Source of the DNA: Butyrivibrio sp. XPD2002
GTDB taxonomy: Bacteria > Bacillota > Clostridia > Lachnospirales > Lachnospiraceae
Direction: 5' to 3'
Assembly: GCF_000423945.1 (NCBI RefSeq)
Contig: NZ_KE384114.1
Coordinates: 219,382 to 283,381, forward strand
DNA length: 64,000 bases
Made by a program: the position numbers and the translations under genes. The notes under the pieces are model-generated. The model was not told the origin of the DNA, did no database searches, and worked only from the letters and a program-made list of their open reading frames with translations. This document shows, piece after piece, positions 8,545 to 16,987 of this stretch. Position 1 is the first letter of the stretch. Every line of letters starts with the position of its first letter.

Positions 8545-10002
8545 ATGGCAGAAATTTATTCAGGTGTAAGAGAAAGTAAAAAAGGCAGAGTTAACGATTA
8601 TGGCGGAACAGGAAAAAAGGCTGAGGAAAGCTTTAGAAAGGGCTGCCTGAAGAAAGCGGACAGGAGCTTTGCACAGGGACTTCAGTGCCAGCAGATAAAC
8701 AGTATGGCTGCACTTATGTCATTGGAGGATGCAGTTTTCATAGCACATTCACCGCAAGGATGCATAGGCTGCACATCCCTGGCAGTTGATATGTACCGTG
8801 TAGGTCAGGCCCACAGAGGTGTTAAGTACATTAAGAATCCTCACATAATCGTAACTAATCTTGATCAGAAGAGTGTTATTTTCGGAGGAGAAAAAAAGCT
8901 TCGCGACTCAGTGAATAAGGCAATTGAACGCTATGATCCAAAGCTGATATTCGTCTTTGCATCCTGTGCATCGGGAGTTATCGGAGATGATATTGATGCG
9001 ATCTGTGCTGACCTTCAAAAAGATGCGGAAAAAGCGATAATTGTACCGATACACTGTGAAGGCTTTAAATCCAAGATATGTGCTTCAGGTTTTGATGCTG
9101 CTTTTATAGCTATCGAAAAATATATTTTGTCAAAGGAAAAGGTAGCTAAGAAGGATAACCTTGTTAATCTTTTTGCACCTGTATCCATAAGCTATGCAGA
9201 CCAGAAAGAGATGGAGCGAATGCTGGGGCTTCTGGGAATAGAGACAAACTATATTCCCTTTTACAGCTCACTTGAAAAGATAAGAAAGATACCTTCGGCA
9301 GCAGCCTCCACCTCCATCTGTAAGGTATTCGCGGATGAATTCATGAAGGAGCTGGAGACTGTATATGATATTCCATATTCACATACGGTTATGCCAATCG
9401 GACTTAGAAACACGGATAAGTGGTTCAGAGGAATTGCAAAAGTAATGGGAAAGGAGAAAGAGGCTGATGAAATCATTGAAAAAGAGCATGAGAGAATTAC
9501 TCCGCTTGTTAAGAAAATTCGTGACAGATTACAGGGAAAACGAGTCTTTATATGCGGTGGCACAGGCAGAAGCTTCGCGGCAGCAGCTCTTATTGATGAC
9601 TTCGGTATGGAACTAGTCGGCCTTGAAACTCCTACTTATGATGACGACGCCCAGGTGGATATTGAATATCTGAATGGCATTCACAAGGACTTTGTGGTTG
9701 ATATAGCCAATATGCAACCCTTCGAACAGGTGAATCTGATTCAGAAAATTAAGCCGGATGTTTTTATCGGCGTTCCGGAATGGGCTGCCAAATTAGGATT
9801 ACCGACAACTCATGTGCTTGATATGAAGAGACCTACCATGGGCTATGACGGATTGATTTTCCTTGGTAACAAGATAGCAGATCAGTTGGAAAATCCGGGC
9901 TTTAATAAGAAGTTGTCAAGGCATGTGAAGCTTCCTTACAAAGAAAGCTGGTACAGCGAAGATGCTTTCAAATATATCGTGGGAGGTGAGGCAAATGTCT
10001 GA
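8545..10002 (+). CDS. NifD-like catalytic subunit of a nitrogenase-like enzyme (D1)
   Basis: 485 residues, same size as NifD. P-cluster-type ligands are Cys48 (GLQCQQI), Cys73 (SPQGCIGC) and Cys141 (FASCASGVIGDD). The residue matching FeMo-cofactor ligand Cys275 is Cys259: it is 18 residues before DIP, as Cys275 is before GIP in NifD. The match for His442 is His423, ten residues before GYDG as in NifD. In contrast, positions aligned with Gln191 and His195 of NifD (counted from CEGF) are Cys179 and Phe183. So it should bind an FeMo-co-like cluster but is unlikely to be an ordinary N2-reducing enzyme. Pairs with the overlapping K1. Ribosome site is weak (TCAGGTAG). Confidence 0.88.
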   Translation: MAEIYSGVRESKKGRVNDYGGTGKKAEESFRKGCLKKADRSFAQGLQCQQINSMAALMSLEDAVFIAHSPQGCIGCTSLAVDMYRVGQAHRGVKYIKNPHIIVTNLDQKSVIFGGEKKLRDSVNKAIERYDPKLIFVFASCASGVIGDDIDAICADLQKDAEKAIIVPIHCEGFKSKICASGFDAAFIAIEKYILSKEKVAKKDNLVNLFAPVSISYADQKEMERMLGLLGIETNYIPFYSSLEKIRKIPSAAASTSICKVFADEFMKELETVYDIPYSHTVMPIGLRNTDKWFRGIAKVMGKEKEADEIIEKEHERITPLVKKIRDRLQGKRVFICGGTGRSFAAAALIDDFGMELVGLETPTYDDDAQVDIEYLNGIHKDFVVDIANMQPFEQVNLIQKIKPDVFIGVPEWAAKLGLPTTHVLDMKRPTMGYDGLIFLGNKIADQLENPGFNKKLSRHVKLPYKESWYSEDAFKYIVGGEANV

Positions 10003-11281
10003 AATACTAGAGAATCCACGAGGGGGATGTGTACTTGCAGGAATAAATTCAGTACTCGGCGCAATAAATAAAGTTTGTCCTATATTACACGCCGGCCCCG
10101 GATGCTGCATGCAGACATGTGCTGCTGAGCAGGGACAGTCAGGTAACAAGAGCTCAGCCTTTGTATCAAGTGTATCCATTCCTTCCACCAACATGCTGGA
10201 GAGAGAAGTAGTATTCGGAGGTTTGAATAAACTTCGAACAACCATACAAGGTGCAATTGACATCATGGATGCCGATGCATTCTTTGTTCTTACAGGATGT
10301 ACTGCAGGAATCATCGGAGATGATATTGTTTCCGTGACAGAGGAATACAGGAAAAAGGGCTATAAGGTATACCCTATCGATACTCCGGGATTTGCAGGTG
10401 ACAGCAATCTTGGTTATGAAGTCATATGGAACAATCTGATCGATCAGGTCATTAAAGAGAATGTTCTCAAAGATGACAAGCTTGTAAACGTATTCGGAAT
10501 TGTTCCCTACCATGATCCTTTCTGGAGCGGAAACCTTGAGGAGATATCAAGAATTCTGACAGGACTTGGACTTAAGGTTAATACATTCTTCACAGGACAT
10601 CAGGGAATAGAGACAATTGAAAACTGCTCAGGCGCTGCACTTAATATCATCATAAATCCATGGCTCTTTAAGGGACCTGCCGAAAAATTCGAGGAGAAGT
10701 TTGGAGTAAAAAGTGTCCGATATCCTGGACTCCCGATTGGAGCAACTGATACGGAACGCTTTGTAAGACTTGTTGCAGAGGCTCTTCACCTTGATACTAA
10801 GCTGGTGAATGATTTTCTTGAAAAAGAAGAGGATTACGTATACAGCTATCTTGCGCAGTCAATCGGAGCTCTTAGCTGGAAGCGATTCGCTGTAGTAGGA
10901 GACGCTTCGAGTGTATGCGGAATTACAAGATATCTTGCCAATGATTACAGCTTTACTCCCAAGCTTGCGGTTATTTCCGAGCCTGTATATGGGGATGAAA
11001 ACAAGAACAGGATAATAAATGAAATAACAGGTCTTGAATACGCGCAGCCTCCGAAGGTTGTGTTTACAGCAGACCAGTATGAAATCAATAAGGCACTTCT
11101 GGAGGAAGAGGAGCTGACACTCATTGTGGGAAGCAGTAATGAGCGTGAAGCAGCATCCTTAAAGGAAGTGCAGTGTATAGCTGCGACATTCCCGTTAAAG
11201 GACAGACTGATTTTTAACAGGGCAATAGCAGGATACAGAGGAAGTCTTACACTCACAGAGGATCTTTATGACAATCTGTAA
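9995..11281 (+). CDS. NifK-like subunit of a nitrogenase-like enzyme (K1)
   Basis: 428 residues. Start at ATG 9995 (GGGAGGTGAGG upstream), overlapping the D1 stop by 8 bases, so translation is coupled and a 1:1 complex is expected. Three Cys match the NifK P-cluster ligands: Cys12 (GGCVLAG), Cys37 (HAGPGC) and Cys102 (LTGCTAGIIGDD). Extra Cys28, Cys38 and Cys42 lie close by. It is shorter than NifK, lacking the long N-terminal arm that wraps NifD, as in other nitrogenase-like families. Likely forms the alpha2beta2 component with D1, receiving electrons from NifH. A long alternative start 33 bases upstream is rejected because it has no ribosome site. Confidence 0.87.
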   Translation: MSEILENPRGGCVLAGINSVLGAINKVCPILHAGPGCCMQTCAAEQGQSGNKSSAFVSSVSIPSTNMLEREVVFGGLNKLRTTIQGAIDIMDADAFFVLTGCTAGIIGDDIVSVTEEYRKKGYKVYPIDTPGFAGDSNLGYEVIWNNLIDQVIKENVLKDDKLVNVFGIVPYHDPFWSGNLEEISRILTGLGLKVNTFFTGHQGIETIENCSGAALNIIINPWLFKGPAEKFEEKFGVKSVRYPGLPIGATDTERFVRLVAEALHLDTKLVNDFLEKEEDYVYSYLAQSIGALSWKRFAVVGDASSVCGITRYLANDYSFTPKLAVISEPVYGDENKNRIINEITGLEYAQPPKVVFTADQYEINKALLEEEELTLIVGSSNEREAASLKEVQCIAATFPLKDRLIFNRAIAGYRGSLTLTEDLYDNL

Positions 11282-11290
11282 AGGGCGCTG

Positions 11291-11315
11291 GAATGCCGCA
11301 TGAGCGGCATTCTTT
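11291..11315 (+). other. Intercistronic hairpin between the two DK pairs
   Basis: GAATGCCGC (11291-11299) pairs perfectly with GCGGCATTC (11304-11312) around a 4-base loop and ends in TTTC. It is a weak terminator or attenuator and could set a lower level of the second pair, or mark an RNA processing point. Confidence 0.55.
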
Positions 11316-11342
11316 CATATATTTACGAAGAGGAGATGAAAA

Positions 11343-12812
11343 ATGGCTATCAATTTAAACAACTCCAATGTTGCTACCAGAGAAAACCGTATTGGTTCTA
11401 TCACCGGTTACATTGGTTCTTTGAAGGATCTGGCAACTCAGAGTGAATGCGGAACACTTAAGGGATGTTCACGCTGCTTTTCACAGTCCAGTTCCTGTTT
11501 GTCAAGCTGTGCACTTGGACAGCTGTCAGCTATAAGAGATATAGCGATAATACATCACGGTCCTGCCGGATGTTCTGTGGCAGCAGCCGGAACCTACTAC
11601 CTTGATAAGGTTATGGCAAAAAAGCGTGGTGTTACAAATAACACAGTTTATGTCGGTACAGACATGAATGAAAATGACACGATTTTCGGTTCGACAGAGC
11701 AGCTTAAGAAAATCGTCCTTGAGGTTAATAAGAGATACAGTCCCAAGGCTATTTTCGTTACAAGCTCATGTGCAACAGGTATTATCGGTGAGGATATTGA
11801 TAGCGTTGTTGAGGATATACGCGATCAGATAGATGTACCTGTGGTAGCTGTTCACTGTGAGGGCTTTAAGTCCAGAATCTGGGCAACCGGTTTTGATATA
11901 TCAGACCATGCAGTACTTCAGTCTATCGTGCAGCCTCCGAGAGAAGGCGTTAAATCCAATAAGATTAACTTCAAGAATTTCTATGAAAGTGCAAGACCGG
12001 AGATCATAGAGATGTTTAAAAACTTCGATCTTGAACCCACCTTCCTGTACTGCAATTCTACAGTTGAAGAATTATCACATCTGTCTGAGGCTCTGGCTAC
12101 AACCTGTATATGCGGAACCCTGGGTAACTACCTTGGAAATGCCCTTGAAGAAAAGTATGGCGTTCCCTATATAAGATCAATAAATCAGTGTGGTATTGTG
12201 GGCTTTGAGACATGGCTCAGAGAAATCGGAAGAGTAACCGGAAGAAGCGAGAAGATTGAGAAATATCTCGAGGAGCAGCGTGCAATTTACCTTCCTAAGA
12301 TTGAGGAAGTGAAGAAGCAGCTTAAGGGACTTAAGGCTGTTCTTGGAATGGGCCCCGGTTATACATTCGAGGTTTCACGAGTTCTTAATGAGCTTGGAAT
12401 CGAAGTGGTTTGGGCTCTTGCATGGCACTATGATAAAAAATACGATAATGGAGATGTTCCGCCTTCAATGAAGTATCTTCTCGACAATGATATTGATTTT
12501 GAAGCGAGCGTATCCGATCAGCAGAACTATGAGGTTATGAATATCCTTAATAAATATCAGCCTGACCTCTACCTCTCAAGACACCCCGGTTCAACAGTAT
12601 GGGCTATAAAGAATGGTACACCTGCTGTCTATGTTGCTGATGAGTATATGATTTTCGGATATAAGCATACATTGGATTTTGCTTATTCAATTCTGGATAG
12701 TATACAGAACAGAAGCTTTGAGAAGAATCTTGCAAAGAGAACAAAGCTTCCATACACAGACTGGTGGTACAAGCAGAACGTAGGTGAGTTCCTTGTTCAT
12801 GACAAGGCATAA
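11343..12812 (+). CDS. NifD/NifE-like subunit (D2), candidate cofactor scaffold
   Basis: 489 residues. Cluster-type Cys include Cys56 (or Cys52), Cys77 (HHGPAGC) and Cys143 (SSCATGIIGED); the 66-residue gap between the last two equals that in NifD. The cofactor Cys is Cys257, again 18 residues before GVP (CGTLGNYLGNALEEKYG region). No His sits at the His442 position: the aligned stretch VYVADEYMIFGY has Val/Ala. NifE, the scaffold subunit, likewise keeps the Cys but not the His. The N-terminus is Cys-rich (Cys36, 42, 45, 52, 56). Positions for Gln191/His195 are Trp180/Phe184. Either a NifE-like scaffold or a second enzyme; I favour scaffold. GAGGAG precedes the ATG. Confidence 0.82.
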   Translation: MAINLNNSNVATRENRIGSITGYIGSLKDLATQSECGTLKGCSRCFSQSSSCLSSCALGQLSAIRDIAIIHHGPAGCSVAAAGTYYLDKVMAKKRGVTNNTVYVGTDMNENDTIFGSTEQLKKIVLEVNKRYSPKAIFVTSSCATGIIGEDIDSVVEDIRDQIDVPVVAVHCEGFKSRIWATGFDISDHAVLQSIVQPPREGVKSNKINFKNFYESARPEIIEMFKNFDLEPTFLYCNSTVEELSHLSEALATTCICGTLGNYLGNALEEKYGVPYIRSINQCGIVGFETWLREIGRVTGRSEKIEKYLEEQRAIYLPKIEEVKKQLKGLKAVLGMGPGYTFEVSRVLNELGIEVVWALAWHYDKKYDNGDVPPSMKYLLDNDIDFEASVSDQQNYEVMNILNKYQPDLYLSRHPGSTVWAIKNGTPAVYVADEYMIFGYKHTLDFAYSILDSIQNRSFEKNLAKRTKLPYTDWWYKQNVGEFLVHDKA

Positions 12813-12832
12813 GAGTAGGAGGCTAAATAGTA

Positions 12833-14131
12833 ATGGCAAAATTATTGGACAAGCAAAGATATAAATGTGCGCTTGCTGCAATGCAGACAGTGCAGGCAAT
12901 AGACAGAGCTATACCGGTTCTTCATTCAGGTCCGGGATGCGCTCAGAAGCTTTCAGACGGTACAGGCAGCAGTGGATATTTTTCACCAAACATTTTTCCC
13001 TGCACAAGTATCAATGAGAAAGATGTTGTATTCGGTGGTGTAAAAAAGCTCCATTCTACAATAGACAACGCCCTCAAGGTAATCGACGCAGATATGTATG
13101 TCGTACTTACGGGATGTATTCCTGAAATTGTGGGAGATGATTCAGGCGAGGTTGTTTCCGAATTTGCAGATGCGGATAAGCCTGTTATATATGCGCCTAC
13201 AGCAGGATTTAAGGGAAACAATTACAAGGGACATGAGCAGGTTATTGATGCTATCATCGATCAGTACCTTGAAAAGCCTGAGGCAAGACAGAAAGGTCTT
13301 GTTAATATCTGGGCTGATGTTCCGTATCAGGATCTGTTCTGGCTTGGTAATCTAAGAGAGCTGGAGAAGCTCCTTGAGGAAATCGGACTTACTCCCAATA
13401 CTATATTTGGCTATAACAGAGGAATTGATAACATCAATAAGATTCCTTATGCTGAGTTTAACCTTCTGGTATCCCCCTGGGTTTCTCTTAAGAATGTCAA
13501 GAAGATGGAGAAAAAACTGGGAATTCCTTACCTTCACTATAAGACACTTCCTGTCGGGGCTTTTGAAACAAGTAAGTTCTTGAGAGAGGTAGGAAAGTAT
13601 GCAAATGTCGACGAAAAGAAGGTTGAAGAAGTAATCACAGAGCATGAGAAATACTACTATTATCTGATTGAACGTTATGCAGATCTTTTCCTGGAAAACC
13701 GTGTAATCAACAAGCAGTTCTCTGTTGTGGCTGATGCACAGTATACACTTGGTATCACTAAGTTTTTGACAAACGATCTGGGACTTATCCCTGCAAAGCA
13801 GTTTATCGTGGATGATACACCCAAGGAATACAGAGAGGCTATTGCTGAGGAGTTCAAGAACCTGAATTACGGTCTTGAAGCTGAGGCGGTATTTGAGACT
13901 GACGGCTACAAGATCCATGAAGCCATAAAGGAGCATGATTACCATGGCTATCCGCTTATTCTCGGTGGATATTACGATAAGGAAATCACGGATGACCTTA
14001 AGGGTAACTTCCTTAACATCTCATGGCCTGTAAAGGACAAGATCGTATTTGATGATTTCATTGTGGGATATACCGGTGGGATCAGACTTATTGAGGATAT
14101 TTATACTGTAGCGTCCCAGAGATTCAACTGA
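12833..14131 (+). CDS. NifK/NifN-like subunit (K2), partner of D2
   Basis: 432 residues, 20 bases after D2 with an AGGAGG site. Opens MAKLLDKQRYKCALAAM; Cys12, Cys36 (HSGPGC) and Cys95 (LTGCIPEIVGDD) match the three beta-side P-cluster ligands. Azotobacter NifN keeps fewer of these, so if this pair is a NifEN-like scaffold it may hold a fuller inter-subunit cluster. The rest follows K1 in length and motif order (VPYQDLFWLGNL beside VPYHDPFWSGNL of K1), so the two K genes are paralogues from an old duplication. A strong terminator follows, ending the core transcription unit. Confidence 0.82.
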   Translation: MAKLLDKQRYKCALAAMQTVQAIDRAIPVLHSGPGCAQKLSDGTGSSGYFSPNIFPCTSINEKDVVFGGVKKLHSTIDNALKVIDADMYVVLTGCIPEIVGDDSGEVVSEFADADKPVIYAPTAGFKGNNYKGHEQVIDAIIDQYLEKPEARQKGLVNIWADVPYQDLFWLGNLRELEKLLEEIGLTPNTIFGYNRGIDNINKIPYAEFNLLVSPWVSLKNVKKMEKKLGIPYLHYKTLPVGAFETSKFLREVGKYANVDEKKVEEVITEHEKYYYYLIERYADLFLENRVINKQFSVVADAQYTLGITKFLTNDLGLIPAKQFIVDDTPKEYREAIAEEFKNLNYGLEAEAVFETDGYKIHEAIKEHDYHGYPLILGGYYDKEITDDLKGNFLNISWPVKDKIVFDDFIVGYTGGIRLIEDIYTVASQRFN

Positions 14132-14145
14132 TTTATAATGTTTAT

Positions 14146-14174
14146 GCCCTGCCGAAAATGGCAGGGCTTTTTTT
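14146..14174 (+). terminator. Rho-independent terminator after K2
   Basis: GCCCTGCC (14146-14153), loop GAAAAT, GGCAGGGC (14160-14167), then seven T. Confidence 0.92.
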
Positions 14175-14204
14175 ATGATATAGGAAATTCCTATATCATA
14201 AAAA
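14170..14204. repeat. 35-base near-perfect palindrome
   Basis: TTTTATGATATAGGAA (14171-14186), a single central A, then its exact reverse complement (14188-14203), with one more T/A pair outside. It directly abuts the terminator of the DK cluster and the following repeat element. It could be a second, AT-rich bidirectional terminator or a protein-binding site. Confidence 0.7.
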
Positions 14205-14344
14205 GCGCTCCGCTATGGATGCGCACTCGCGCGATAGGAATATGTTGCCTTCAGCAACCGCGTCTACGTTCCACTTCGGTCGTTGCAAAGCAGATGTCCC
14301 CCGGACATCTTGCAACGGCGCGAGAATGTCGCAAGCGACATTCT
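14205..14344 (+). repeat. Palindromic intergenic repeat, copy 2 with nested hairpin
   Basis: Same plan as copy 1: GCGCTCCGC, then GTTGCCTTCAGCAACCG, ending in a 10-base-arm hairpin (AGAATGTCGC at 14323-14332, AA, GCGACATTCT at 14335-14344). The arms differ from copy 1 but stay complementary. An additional hairpin is inserted in the middle: CGTTGCAA and TGCAACG enclosing AGATGTCC/GGACATCT. Confidence 0.6.
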
Positions 14345-14603
14345 TTCTTGTGTAAAGACTTAGATGGTGATCAGCTTATATGATAATGAATTCTTATTGC
14401 TAACCATAATAACTACTTAATTGTGCAAGGCAGCGACTCAGAGTATAGTCTTCTTAACAACAAAACAAGTTGCTGACTGGACAACCGGAGGCGAATGACT
14501 ACTATCATTGGGTAGCTCATTTTCCTTCGGTTTTTTCAGTTTACGGGAATAAATGGTCAGCAAAATTTAAGGTGCAGTATATAGCTGCAAGAAGGAGGAG
14601 AAA
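14345..14603 (+). promoter_or_regulatory. Leader region of the ABC transporter: promoter, motif and terminator
   Basis: A candidate promoter TTGTGC (14421-14426), 17 bases, TATAGT (14444-14449) would start a leader that holds GACTGGACAACCGGAGG (14475-14491), the motif also found after cysK. Its CUGG-ACAA-CCGG hairpin competes with a terminator formed by CCGGAGG (14485-14491) and CCTTCGG (14524-14530) plus an ATGACTAC/GTAG-C-TCAT stem and six T. TTGCTGAC (14470-14477) can also pair with GTCAGCAA (14556-14563) downstream. The mutually exclusive pairings look like a transcription-attenuating riboregulator. I do not recognise the class. Confidence 0.55.
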
Positions 14604-15521
14604 ATGAAGAAATTACAGGCTATCAAATTTATTACCGCAGGAGCAGCTACAATGGCAATGATGGCTGCACTTACAGGATGCCAAAGCTCAGCAGGCACAG
14701 GAGCTCAGGCAGCAAATACCACTGAGACAGAAGCAAAGGATGAAGTAGAAGTAAAGGATGAAGCAACTGCAACAAGCGATTCAGCAGACGGAGAGGTTAA
14801 GACAGTTATTGTAGGATCCGGAATCAATTACAACCCCTTCTGCTACCTTGACGAAAATGGTGAAGCAGTTGGATATGAGTACGACGTACTTGCCAAGATA
14901 GATGAGCTTCTTCCTCAGTATGAATTTGAATATCAGTCAATGGCCTTTGATCAGCTGGTACTTTCACTTGAGGCAGGAAAAATAGATATAGCGGCACATC
15001 AGTATGAATATACGGATGAAAGAGCAGAGAAGTATCTTTTCTCAGGTGAGACCTATACATCATACATTACATACCTTGCAGTACCTGTAGACAGCGATGT
15101 GGACAGCCTTGAAGATCTTGCAGGTCAGAAGATAAGAACCGGCGGAAGAACAAGCGCAACAACTCAGATACTTACAAAGTGGAATGAAGAGCATCCCGGA
15201 CAGGAAGTTGAACTTGTAACAGCTGAATCAAGCTCTGATGAAGAGGCCGCAGCAGCAATTAAGTCAGGCGCTGCAGCAGCAACTGTTCTTAAGAAGAGTG
15301 ATGTAATAAAGCTTAATACTAACTTCAGTGATGATGGAAAAGACTTCATTAAATCAGTCGGAGAGCCTATAAACAATTCAAAGACCTACTATCTGTATCG
15401 CAAGGATGAGACAGAGCTTCAGGAAGCTATAGACGGTGCACTTAAGCAGCTTAAGGAAGACGGAACTCTTTCAGAGCTTGCTATCAAGTGGGTAGGATAC
15501 GACGTAACTGAAGAGGAATAA
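14604..15521 (+). CDS. Amino-acid (cystine-type) ABC transporter substrate-binding lipoprotein
   Basis: 305 residues: lipoprotein signal peptide ending LTGC (lipobox, Cys26), an acidic linker to about residue 62, then a family-3 type bacterial solute-binding domain (YNPFCYLDENGEAVGYEYDV, DIAAHQYEYTDERAEKY, YLYRKDETELQEAIDGAL). Solute-binding proteins of this kind take polar amino acids such as cystine, and this one sits beside cysK and two C-S PLP enzymes. Translational coupling with the permease downstream (stop and start overlap). Expected on the outer face of the cell membrane. The substrate could equally be a methylated or conjugated sulfur amino acid. Confidence 0.88.
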   Translation: MKKLQAIKFITAGAATMAMMAALTGCQSSAGTGAQAANTTETEAKDEVEVKDEATATSDSADGEVKTVIVGSGINYNPFCYLDENGEAVGYEYDVLAKIDELLPQYEFEYQSMAFDQLVLSLEAGKIDIAAHQYEYTDERAEKYLFSGETYTSYITYLAVPVDSDVDSLEDLAGQKIRTGGRTSATTQILTKWNEEHPGQEVELVTAESSSDEEAAAAIKSGAAAATVLKKSDVIKLNTNFSDDGKDFIKSVGEPINNSKTYYLYRKDETELQEAIDGALKQLKEDGTLSELAIKWVGYDVTEEE

Positions 15522-16216
15522 TGACTATGGGAAATTATTTTAGTATTGATAGATTTATAAATGTATTTCCTAAAATAATTTCAAATATATCGGTTAATTT
15601 CCATATAGTGTTTTGGTCAATGCTTTTTGGCACGATATTAGCAGTCTTGGTTGCAGTCTTAAGGCTTAAGAAAATTCCGGTAATAAGTCAGATTATAAGT
15701 GTTTATATCTCGTTCATGAGAGGAACGCCACTTCTGGTTCAGATGATGATCGCATTTTACGGGATTCCACTTTTGCTAGGATCACTTTTCCTGAATGTGT
15801 TTGGAATAAACCTGAATAGGATAGAACCGGTAATATTTGTGGAAATCGCGATTATATTGAATGAAGGAGCATTCCTCGGTGAAATATTCAGAGGGGCCAT
15901 AACCTCTGTACCTTCCATTCAAACAGAAGCCGGATATTCAATTGGGATGACAGGAGCGCAAACTTTTAGCCGAATTGTGCTCCCCCAGGCCTTTAAGGTT
16001 GCACTGCCTCATTACGGTGTGGATCTGGTCGGAGTGTTTCAGAATACATCATTGGTATTTACACTCGGCGTAGTAGATGTTTTGGGAAAAGCAAAAACAC
16101 TTGGTGCGGCTACAGGGCACACTTTGGAAGGATATATAGCAGCGACACTTGTTTATATTACCTTCAGTTTAATTTTGAAGGGTGCTTTTTTACTACTTGA
16201 GAAAAAACTGAAGTAA
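15521..16216 (+). CDS. Amino-acid ABC transporter permease
   Basis: 231 residues, His/Glu/Gln/Arg-opine type permease of the polar amino-acid uptake family. The family motif is SFMRGTPLLVQMM and the inner-face EAA loop is EAGYSIGMTGAQTFSRIVLPQAFKVALP. Its ATG overlaps the stop of the binding-protein gene by one base. An in-frame ATG six bases downstream is an alternative start. With the second permease it would form a heterodimeric channel. Confidence 0.9.
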   Translation: MTMGNYFSIDRFINVFPKIISNISVNFHIVFWSMLFGTILAVLVAVLRLKKIPVISQIISVYISFMRGTPLLVQMMIAFYGIPLLLGSLFLNVFGINLNRIEPVIFVEIAIILNEGAFLGEIFRGAITSVPSIQTEAGYSIGMTGAQTFSRIVLPQAFKVALPHYGVDLVGVFQNTSLVFTLGVVDVLGKAKTLGAATGHTLEGYIAATLVYITFSLILKGAFLLLEKKLK

Positions 16217-16228
16217 AGGGGAAAATAT

Positions 16229-16939
16229 ATGTCATTTAATGTATCAAGTTTTTTAGAATCCCTGATATCTGCTTTTAAATATGCACCTGTGACATTGGAA
16301 TTGACTGCTATTACATTTGTAGTGAGCCTGATTTTGGGAACCTTTATTGCTACCATTAGGCATTACAGGGTTCCTGTATTATCACAGTTTTTTGCAATTT
16401 TTGTCACGATTTACATGGGGCTTCCGATGATGGTAGCCCTTATACTTTACAATCTGATCTTTATGACCTTTTACAATGATTTTGCAGAAGCTTTTCATAT
16501 AAGCGTTCAGATAAGTGATATAAATCCTATTTTCATTGGCTTTTTTGCACTTATTCTTGGGACATCCTGCTCGATCAGTGAAAGCGTAAGAGGTGCATTC
16601 AGGGGAATTGACAAAACACAGTACGAAGCAGGTTATAGTATAGGCCTTACAAAATTTCAGACACTAAGGCGGATTATTTTTCCGCAGATGGTTCCGATAC
16701 TTTTACCGGGAATGCAGAATTCACTTATCGGATTACTGAAGGCATCAAATCTGGTAAGTGCGATATCCGTAATAGAAATAATGACAGGGGCGCTTCTTCC
16801 GGCGCTACTATATTACAGCTACCTGGAAGGGTACGTCGCAGCAGCTCTTGTTTACTGGATTATCGGTGCATGTATAGAATTACTTGCGGCAATTGCAGAG
16901 AAAAACTCCGGGAAATATTTGAAAAGAACAGTTGGTTAA
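16229..16939 (+). CDS. Amino-acid ABC transporter permease (second subunit)
   Basis: 236 residues, paralogous to the preceding gene: VTIYMGLPMMVALI replaces the usual RGTPLLVQ motif, and the EAA loop reads YEAGYSIGLTKFQTLRRIIFPQMVP. It lies 12 bases after the first permease. The two divergent permeases imply an asymmetric membrane channel, a common arrangement for cystine/glutamine-type importers. Confidence 0.9.
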   Translation: MSFNVSSFLESLISAFKYAPVTLELTAITFVVSLILGTFIATIRHYRVPVLSQFFAIFVTIYMGLPMMVALILYNLIFMTFYNDFAEAFHISVQISDINPIFIGFFALILGTSCSISESVRGAFRGIDKTQYEAGYSIGLTKFQTLRRIIFPQMVPILLPGMQNSLIGLLKASNLVSAISVIEIMTGALLPALLYYSYLEGYVAAALVYWIIGACIELLAAIAEKNSGKYLKRTVG

Positions 16940-16987
16940 AGCAATCTGATCGGTGGATCAGAGCCGGAGATAAGGAGTGATTACAGG

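Noticed and set aside
8545..11281. Ordinary nitrogen fixation by D1K1
   Set aside because: Gln191 and His195 equivalents are replaced, no ammonium or molybdate genes occur, and all neighbours concern sulfur. Not excluded, but not favoured.
8545..14131. Protochlorophyllide/chlorophyllide reductase or CfbCD-type function for the DK-like pairs
   Set aside because: Those families do not need NifB and lack a FeMo-co-type Cys/His pair, while D1 has both ligands and nifB is present; no tetrapyrrole genes are nearby.
14138..14383. 81-codon open frame after K2
   Set aside because: It runs through a terminator, a palindrome and the repeat element, has no ribosome site and an odd composition; chance frame.
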